Made by a program: the position numbers and the translations under genes. The notes below the pieces were generated by a model, which saw only the letters and a program-made list of their open reading frames with translations, made no database searches and was not told the DNA's origin. From Clostridiales bacterium (GTDB taxonomy: Bacteria; Bacillota; Clostridia; Christensenellales; Borkfalkiaceae), in the NCBI GenBank assembly GCA_015055835.1, contig SVHJ01000013.1:1-33298 (forward strand): DNA of 33,298 nt. Reading direction: 5' to 3'. Shown here in pieces: positions 28,829 to 33,298 of this stretch (positions are counted from its first letter, which is position 1; each line of letters begins with the position of its first letter).

Positions 28829-29122
28829 TTAAATTTCTATGTGGTTGATATCTTTTCTATTTGATTTTCTATATAGAACAATCTTTCTACCGATAACGAT
28901 AACGCATTCTGCATTTAATACCTTTTCAAGTTCTCTTGCAAGTTCTCTTTTATCTTCCATAGAATTTTCTAATACGGTTATTTTAATAAGTTCTCTTTTT
29001 TCAAGCGCTTGGTCAAAAGATTGCACTTGGTTTTCACTTATTCCACCCTTTCCTATTTGTCCTATCGGGTCAATATTACTTGCTAACCCTTTTAATACCG
29101 TTCTTTGTTTACTTGTTAACAT
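28829..29122 (-). CDS. yhbY: YhbY/CRM-domain RNA-binding protein
   Basis: A 97-residue protein, a single CRS1-YhbY domain: LTSKQRTVLKGLASNIDPIGQIGKGGISENQVQSFDQALEKRELIKITVLEN, then ARELEKVLNAECVIVIGRKIVLYRKS. The GKGG loop and the ending GRKIVLYR are diagnostic. It associates with the pre-50S ribosome. It lies 11 nt after obg, a common pairing. Confidence 0.95.
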   Translation of the reverse strand: MLTSKQRTVLKGLASNIDPIGQIGKGGISENQVQSFDQALEKRELIKITVLENSMEDKRELARELEKVLNAECVIVIGRKIVLYRKSNRKDINHIEI

Positions 29123-29133
29123 ATTTTTCTCCT

Positions 29134-30399
29134 TTAGTCAAGATATTCAAACTCAACTGAGCCGATAATTACCGTAGTGCCGTCCGTTGCACCTAATTCC
29201 TTTAACTCTTTGAAAATTCCTCTATCCTTTAGTACCTTTTGCATATACATAAACGAGTTAGTATCCGTTAAAACAACGTTTCTTGAAAGAACTTCAACAA
29301 GCGTTCCAACAATTTCGAAAGAGCCGTCGTCGTTAGATAAAATTTCGTAAGAAAGTTTTTCAGGCTTTTCATACTTAAACTCATCTGTTTTAAGTGGTTC
29401 TACTTTAGGAATTTTTTCTAAAACTTTCATAATTTCACTAAGTAGTTCCTTTAAGCCGTCGCCAGTTATTGCTGAAACTGGTATAACCTTATACTTTCTA
29501 CCAACTTTCTTTTTAAATTCTTTGATATTTTCTTCAGCGCCAAATATATCGCACTTATTAAGCACAACGATTTGCTTTAATTTTGCTAATTTTTGGCTAT
29601 AATCTTTTAATTCTTCGTTAATTTTAACAAAATCTTCGTAAGGGTCCCTGCCTTCTACCCCTGAAATATCTACAACGTGAACTAACATTCTAGTTCTTTC
29701 AATATGTCTTAAGAACTCAATACCTAAGCCTTGTCCTTTTGACGCGCCCTCAATTAACCCAGGGATATCTGCTAAAACGAACTGTTCGTCGTAATATTTA
29801 CAAATTCCAAGGTTAGGAGATAGCGTTGTAAAGTGATAGTTTGCAATTTTAGGTCTAGCATTTGTAGTTTTTGATAAAATTGTAGATTTACCTACGTTAG
29901 GAAAACCAACTAAGCCAACGTCTGCAATAGTTTTAAGTTCTAAAATAACGCTACGCTCAACCGTCTTTTCCCCCGTTTGTGAAAAGTGTGGGGCGTGTCT
30001 TCTACTACTAGTAAACCTTGCGTTACCCTTACCACCGTCGCCACCAGTTAAAACGGTAATTCTTTGGTCGGGATAAAAAATGTCGGCAATAGTTAAACCA
30101 CTTTCAGCATCTTTAATAACCGTACCTAGTGGAACTTTCAACACTAAATCTTGTCCCTTTTTACCAAAACAGTTTTTAGGTTCTCCAGGAGAGCCGTTTT
30201 CAGCGTGGTATTTAGTTTTGTAATAATATTCAATTAAACTTGATTGATGTCTATCGGCTTCAAAAATAATATCTCCACCTTTACCACCGTCGCCACCGTC
30301 AGGGCCACCGTTAACAACCCCCTTAAAATGTAAAAAGGAAGTTATTCCGTTACCTCCGTCGCCTGCTTTAATTTTAATTTTTACTCTATCAATAAACAT
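29134..30399 (-). CDS. obgE: GTPase Obg (ribosome assembly)
   Basis: A 421-residue protein, complete. The glycine-rich Obg domain (1-158: DRVKIKIKAGDGGNGITSF, GPDGGDGGKGGDIIFEAD) is followed by the G domain with GFPNVGKST (about 165), TLSPNLG, DIPGLIEGASKGQGLG, NKCD and the SA box. The C-terminal OCT domain (about 345-415, YEILSNDDGSFEIVGTLVE) is present, as in most Firmicutes. It acts in 50S assembly and stress control. It overlaps nothing but stands 2 nt from nth, in the leftward operon obg-yhbY. Confidence 0.97.
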   Translation of the reverse strand: MFIDRVKIKIKAGDGGNGITSFLHFKGVVNGGPDGGDGGKGGDIIFEADRHQSSLIEYYYKTKYHAENGSPGEPKNCFGKKGQDLVLKVPLGTVIKDAESGLTIADIFYPDQRITVLTGGDGGKGNARFTSSRRHAPHFSQTGEKTVERSVILELKTIADVGLVGFPNVGKSTILSKTTNARPKIANYHFTTLSPNLGICKYYDEQFVLADIPGLIEGASKGQGLGIEFLRHIERTRMLVHVVDISGVEGRDPYEDFVKINEELKDYSQKLAKLKQIVVLNKCDIFGAEENIKEFKKKVGRKYKVIPVSAITGDGLKELLSEIMKVLEKIPKVEPLKTDEFKYEKPEKLSYEILSNDDGSFEIVGTLVEVLSRNVVLTDTNSFMYMQKVLKDRGIFKELKELGATDGTTVIIGSVEFEYLD

Positions 30400-30401
30400 A
30401 T

Positions 30402-31025
30402 TTACTTACCATAATCGCAAAACTCTTTTATCACACAAAATTCACAGTTTGGCTTTCTTGCAAAGCAAACACGCCTACCGTGATAAATTAAAAAGTGGTG
30501 CGACTTACTCCAGTCCTCTTTTTTTATACTATTTTTTAACTCTTCTTCCACCTTTTCAGGTGCATTTTTGTCTGAAAGTCCAATTCTTCGTGAAACCCTA
30601 AAAACGTGCGTATCAACGGCAAGCGCAGGTTTATTAAATCCAACGCTTAATACTACGTTAGCCGTCTTTCTACCAACGCCGTCTAAAGTAATTAACTCTT
30701 CAAAAGTATCAGGAACTTTACCACCAAACCTTTCTAAAAGAGTTTTACTCATTTTTAGAATATTGTTTGCTTTATTTTTATAAAGTCCTATTGAAAATAT
30801 CTTTTTTTCAAGTTCTTGGTTTGTTAAGGTTACCATTTTTTCAGGCGTGCCGTAATCAACGAACAAATCTTTAGTTACCATATTAACACGCTCATCCGTA
30901 CATTGTGCCGATAAAATTACGGCAACAAGCAGTTGATAGGTTGTGTTATAAGTAAGCGCAGGTTTATCCGGATATTCGTTTTTTAACCTTTCAATAATTT
31001 TTTCTACAGTACTAAAATCTTTCAT
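30402..31025 (-). CDS. nth: Endonuclease III
   Basis: A 207-residue protein starting MKDFSTVEKIIERL at 31025. The alternative ATG at 31046 lies inside a terminator hairpin. Hallmarks: LLVAVILSAQCTD, the HhH motif LDGVGRKTANVVLSVGF with catalytic lysine (GRK), catalytic aspartate in VDTHVFRVSRR, and the 4Fe-4S cluster C-x6-C-x2-C-x5-C (CFARKPNCEFCVIKEFC). It excises oxidised pyrimidines and cleaves the abasic site. No clear ribosome-binding site precedes the start, because the hairpin T run occupies that place. Confidence 0.95.
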   Translation of the reverse strand: MKDFSTVEKIIERLKNEYPDKPALTYNTTYQLLVAVILSAQCTDERVNMVTKDLFVDYGTPEKMVTLTNQELEKKIFSIGLYKNKANNILKMSKTLLERFGGKVPDTFEELITLDGVGRKTANVVLSVGFNKPALAVDTHVFRVSRRIGLSDKNAPEKVEEELKNSIKKEDWSKSHHFLIYHGRRVCFARKPNCEFCVIKEFCDYGK

Positions 31026-31033
31026 AATAAAAA

Positions 31034-31070
31034 TATTTGCACCCATATATTAACACAACGGGTGCAAATA
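31034..31070 (-). terminator. Perfect 11-bp hairpin before nth
   Basis: TATTTGCACCC and GGGTGCAAATA around a 15-nt loop, followed on the minus strand by ATTTTTATT. It ends the DUF3343 gene and lies 8 nt before the nth start, so it may also attenuate nth. Confidence 0.7.
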
Positions 31071-31089
31071 ATCAAACGTTTTTATAAAA

Positions 31090-31344
31090 CTAAATAATAC
31101 TCACCTTGTTTCCGTTTTTAGTTACAGCCACTTTAAAAAAGCCAACGAAAGATTTAAACCCTTCGGTTAAAATAATTCTTTTAATAGAATTTAGGTGATA
31201 CGGGTTAATTTTAACGGAGAGTCCACAACCAATATTCGCTTCTTTAGGGGTGGACACAACTTCGGCAAAAAAGCCCCTTCTATCGAGTTCTTTTTTTAGC
31301 ATAATGCTCTCTAACCGTGACTTAAAAGATGCAATTATATACAT
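31090..31344 (-). CDS. DUF3343 putative Se/S carrier-like protein
   Basis: An 84-residue protein: MYIIASFKSRLESIMLKKEL, then FFAEVVSTPKEANIGCGLSVKI with the family's GCGL motif and its single conserved cysteine. DUF3343 proteins are described as putative Se/S carriers (TusA/YedF-like neighbourhood). The gene is divergent from an EF2568-type cysteine desulfurase 75 nt away, an association seen in many clostridia, so sulfur or selenium transfer is a reasonable inference. AGGAGG lies upstream of the ATG. Confidence 0.85.
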   Translation of the reverse strand: MYIIASFKSRLESIMLKKELDRRGFFAEVVSTPKEANIGCGLSVKINPYHLNSIKRIILTEGFKSFVGFFKVAVTKNGNKVSII

Positions 31345-31419
31345 ATCTTCCTCCTTTGCATAAAAAAATTCACCCCTCTATATACTATACTAATTTAAAA
31401 CTTTTTTTGTGAGGGAAAA

Positions 31420-32535
31420 ATGATATATTTTGATAACGCTGCAACCGGTGGATTTAAACCTAATTTTGTTTTAGAAAGCGCAACCGACACCTTAAAACAC
31501 CTTTTATGTAACCCTGGTAGAAGCGCACACCGTTTAAGCGTAAAAGCAGAGGAATTTATTTTTAATACAAGAGAGGCCGTTTCTAATTTTTTCAATAACG
31601 GCAGTATAGAACGAATTATTTTTACAAAAAACTGTACGGAAAGCCTAAACACTGCCTTTTTTGGCATATTAAAAAAGGGCGACCACGTTATAACCACAAC
31701 TTTAGAACATAATTCTACCCTTCGCCCACTTACCTATCTTAAAAATTTAGGCGTAATAACTCTTGATATAGTAGATAAAGAAAATTTGTATGAAAATGTT
31801 TTAAAAAAGGTAAATAAGAACACCCGTTTAATAACGGTAAATCAAGTTTCTAACGTAACGGGAGAAGAACAAAATATTAAAGACCTTGGAGATTTTTGTT
31901 CTAAAAACAATATTTTATTTTCAGTTGACGGGGCGCAAAGTGCAGGGCATATTAAAATTGATATGAAAGAACAAAATATTGATATTTTGTCTATCCCAAC
32001 CCATAAAGGTATGTACGGTTTAACTGGTGGCGTACTTATTTTAAGCAAAAGGGTAGATATATCCCCTTTTATTTTAGGTGGTACTGGAACGGAAACTTTT
32101 AACCTAAATCAGCCCACTACTTTTCCTGAAAAGTTAGAAAGTGGAACGCTTAACCTACCTTTAATAGTTTCCTTTTTTGACAGCGTAAATTACGTCAAAA
32201 ACAATTTAGACTTTTTTGCGAAAAGACTGGAAAATTTAACTAGCATTCTTATTGATAGACTAAAAATTTTTGACAAAATAAAAATTTATAGCAACAAAAA
32301 TAAAAGTGGGATAGTTTCTTTTGATTTTACCCCCTTTTCTTCAATGCAGGTTGCCGACTATCTAAACAAAAATTACGATATAGCCGTTCGTGGTGGCTAC
32401 CACTGTGCGCCACTCGTTCATAAAAGTTTAGGCACTTCTAAAAACGGGTTAGTCAGGGTAAGTTTAGCGCCTGAAAATAATGAGAATGAACTTTCCGTTT
32501 TAATTTCTGCCTTAAAAAACTTAAGTCTTTCTTAA
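31420..32535 (+). CDS. Cysteine desulfurase-like PLP enzyme (EF2568 family)
   Basis: A 371-residue class V aminotransferase fold. Markers are YFDNAATGGFKP, NPGRSAHRLSVKAEEFIFNTRE, FTKNCTESLNTAFFG, TTTLEHNSTLRPL, FSVDGAQSAGHIKID, PLP lysine in IPTHKGMYGLTGG, GGTGTETFNLNQPTTFPEKLESGTLN, and the cysteine of RGGYHCAPLVHKSLGT. These match the EF2568 subfamily (TIGR01977) rather than IscS/NifS. The usual GPQG after the lysine reads GLTG. It should release sulfur, or selenium, from (seleno)cysteine. It is divergent from the DUF3343 gene. GTGAGGG lies before the ATG. Confidence 0.88.
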   Translation: MIYFDNAATGGFKPNFVLESATDTLKHLLCNPGRSAHRLSVKAEEFIFNTREAVSNFFNNGSIERIIFTKNCTESLNTAFFGILKKGDHVITTTLEHNSTLRPLTYLKNLGVITLDIVDKENLYENVLKKVNKNTRLITVNQVSNVTGEEQNIKDLGDFCSKNNILFSVDGAQSAGHIKIDMKEQNIDILSIPTHKGMYGLTGGVLILSKRVDISPFILGGTGTETFNLNQPTTFPEKLESGTLNLPLIVSFFDSVNYVKNNLDFFAKRLENLTSILIDRLKIFDKIKIYSNKNKSGIVSFDFTPFSSMQVADYLNKNYDIAVRGGYHCAPLVHKSLGTSKNGLVRVSLAPENNENELSVLISALKNLSLS

Positions 32536-32807
32536 GTTCTTTTAAGTTTTTCTACCACTTCTTTTAATTTTTCTTTTTGTCTAGCGTCTAAAAAAGGAGC
32601 AAGCATGGTGGCAAACCTATCTATATCTTCATTTTTTAAAGTGCCGTTTTCTCTGCCCTTTTTTGCTTCTTTTAGTATAGCAGCTAAAATTTCGTTTTCA
32701 TTTTTGCCGTTATACTGTTTTAATAATGAAGAAACTAGCGACTGTAAACTGTCGCTTTTACCACTTTCGCCGTCGTTTGGTTTATTAAAAGAACGAAAAT
32801 CTTGCAT
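32532..32807 (-). CDS. Small acidic/basic helical protein, unknown
   Basis: Starting at ATG 32807 (MQDFRSFNKPNDGESGKSD), with AAGGAG 6 nt upstream, gives 91 residues. The longer frame to 33017 overlaps the divergent gene and lacks a site. It is polar and helical: LQSLVSSLLKQYNGKNENEILAAILKEAKKG, then FATMLAPFLDARQKEKLKEVVEKL. It ends 4 nt into the end of the convergent desulfurase gene. No family was recognised. It is divergent from another small helical protein at 32878, and the two may act together. Confidence 0.6.
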   Translation of the reverse strand: MQDFRSFNKPNDGESGKSDSLQSLVSSLLKQYNGKNENEILAAILKEAKKGRENGTLKNEDIDRFATMLAPFLDARQKEKLKEVVEKLKRT

Positions 32808-32877
32808 AAAATACTCCTTAAAAAAATCTTTCAATTTATAAATATGCAGTTCATATAATATAATGTTAGAGGTGATT

Positions 32878-33120
32878 ATGAATTTATTTGAAATTTTAAC
32901 TTCATTTTTAGGCGAAAACTTTAAAAAGGTTGAAGACCTATTAAACTTTGATATGAAAAATTTAGCAAACTTAAATTTAGAAAAACTTTTGCCTATCTTT
33001 TTACAGTTTCTAAACAAAAAGGACTTTGAAAAACCAAAGTCCTCTAATCTATCCCCTATTTCTAACCTTGCCGATAAAGAAATAATTTATTTATTAAACA
33101 GATATTTTTCTAGTTTTTAA
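32878..33120 (+). CDS. Small helical protein, unknown
   Basis: Starting at ATG 32878 (MNLFEILTSFLGENFKKVED), with GAGGTG upstream, gives 80 residues. A likely promoter, TTCAAT-18-TATAAT, lies at about 32829-32858. It is helical with a leucine pattern (NLEKLLPIFLQFLNKK) and a polar linker (PKSSNLSPIS), and has no clear membrane span. It overlaps the end of the convergent peptidase gene by 11 nt. Function unknown. Confidence 0.6.
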   Translation: MNLFEILTSFLGENFKKVEDLLNFDMKNLANLNLEKLLPIFLQFLNKKDFEKPKSSNLSPISNLADKEIIYLLNRYFSSF

Positions 33121-33298
33121 GTATTTTAAGCGCCCTTTCAAGAGAATAATCGATAGTATTAGCCTCTTCTACTTTGTTTTCTTCTAAAGTAGGGATAACC
33201 CCCTTTTGATGAATAGTAACGTCGTTTGGCCAGAAAATATATCCTACCGTAAGTTGAAGTCCTACGTTAAACTTATAGTTAACGTAAAGCCTTTGCAT
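33110..33298 (-). CDS. C-terminal fragment of S41 (CtpA-type) peptidase
   Basis: Cut by the right edge. The visible C-terminal 62 residues run LQLTVGYIFWPNDVTIHQKG, then VIPTLEENKVEE, then IDYSLERALKILKN. This fits the end of C-terminal processing peptidases, where the core strand (LTVxxYxxPxGxxIxxKGIxPD) is followed by a last helix D-x-x-LExALxxLK. The catalytic serine and lysine would be outside the window. The ATG at the very edge is probably internal. Confidence 0.7.
   Translation of the reverse strand: MQRLYVNYKFNVGLQLTVGYIFWPNDVTIHQKGVIPTLEENKVEEANTIDYSLERALKILKN

Noticed and set aside
1..33298. CRISPR array, tRNA or rRNA genes
   Set aside because: No regularly spaced direct repeats and no cloverleaf or rRNA-like stretch were found on either strand by eye.

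Overview
The window is AT-rich bacterial DNA that reads as a low-GC Bacillota (Clostridia-like) chromosome. It carries a SpoIVFA/SpoIVFB pair, which points to an endospore-forming lineage, strong AAGGAG ribosome-binding sites, and Firmicutes-style gene clusters. A mobile element is inserted at the left. I cannot name the species.

Mobile element, 1 to about 8.7 kb (its left end lies outside the window). Codon use here differs from the rest: arginine is often CGT, whereas AGA dominates in most chromosomal genes. A rightward arm (to 4499) carries the tail of a small basic protein, a 38-residue membrane peptide coupled by TAATG to a 736-residue membrane ATPase-like protein, a second small basic protein, a helix-turn-helix-like protein and a small unknown. 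A leftward arm (6824 to 4525) carries phage-type small genes, an ASCH/DUF3850 protein and a zinc-ribbon plus PD-(D/E)XK nuclease-like protein. An IS30-family transposase (7607-8674) sits at the right end without IS-type terminal repeats, so it probably serves the whole element. I read this as a small integrated phage or plasmid-like element. A filamentous or plectrovirus-like identity is possible but unproven, because no coat or Rep gene is visible.

The element is rich in RNA-scale structure. There are two minus-strand small-RNA genes of the same design (272-345 and 3045-3119), a structured 150-nt leader or small RNA (5259-5410), a long hairpin (6896-6992), a large imperfect palindrome (7508-7590), and two tandem type I toxin-antitoxin modules (about 7041-7215 and 7286-7464). 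Each of these modules encodes a hydrophobic peptide of 25 to 31 residues and has an antisense promoter. Each is bracketed by mirrored copies of the same promoter sequence.

Chromosome, 8.8 to 33.3 kb. Transketolase comes first, then a divergent Xre repressor and small gene with palindromic operators, a BspA-like leucine-rich-repeat lipoprotein, a nitroreductase, SpoIVFB/SpoIVFA, a eukaryotic-type NADP isocitrate dehydrogenase, and D-Ala-D-Ala ligase with a membrane-anchored MurF. Next is a coupled set headed by an FMN riboswitch: a RibU-TsaE fusion, TsaB, RimI and an alpha/beta hydrolase whose only well-placed start codon is AUA. TrkH/TrkA potassium uptake follows, then RsfS, a NadD-YqeK fusion, a membrane protein of unknown function, YhbY, Obg and endonuclease III. 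The right end has a DUF3343 protein divergent from an EF2568-type cysteine desulfurase, two divergent small unknowns, and the C-terminal end of an S41 peptidase. Most chromosomal genes run leftward in tightly spaced operons.

The most notable observations are the twin type I modules with mirrored promoters, the paired small RNAs of the element, and the riboswitch-controlled RibU-TsaE fusion, which ties riboflavin uptake to the tRNA t6A genes.
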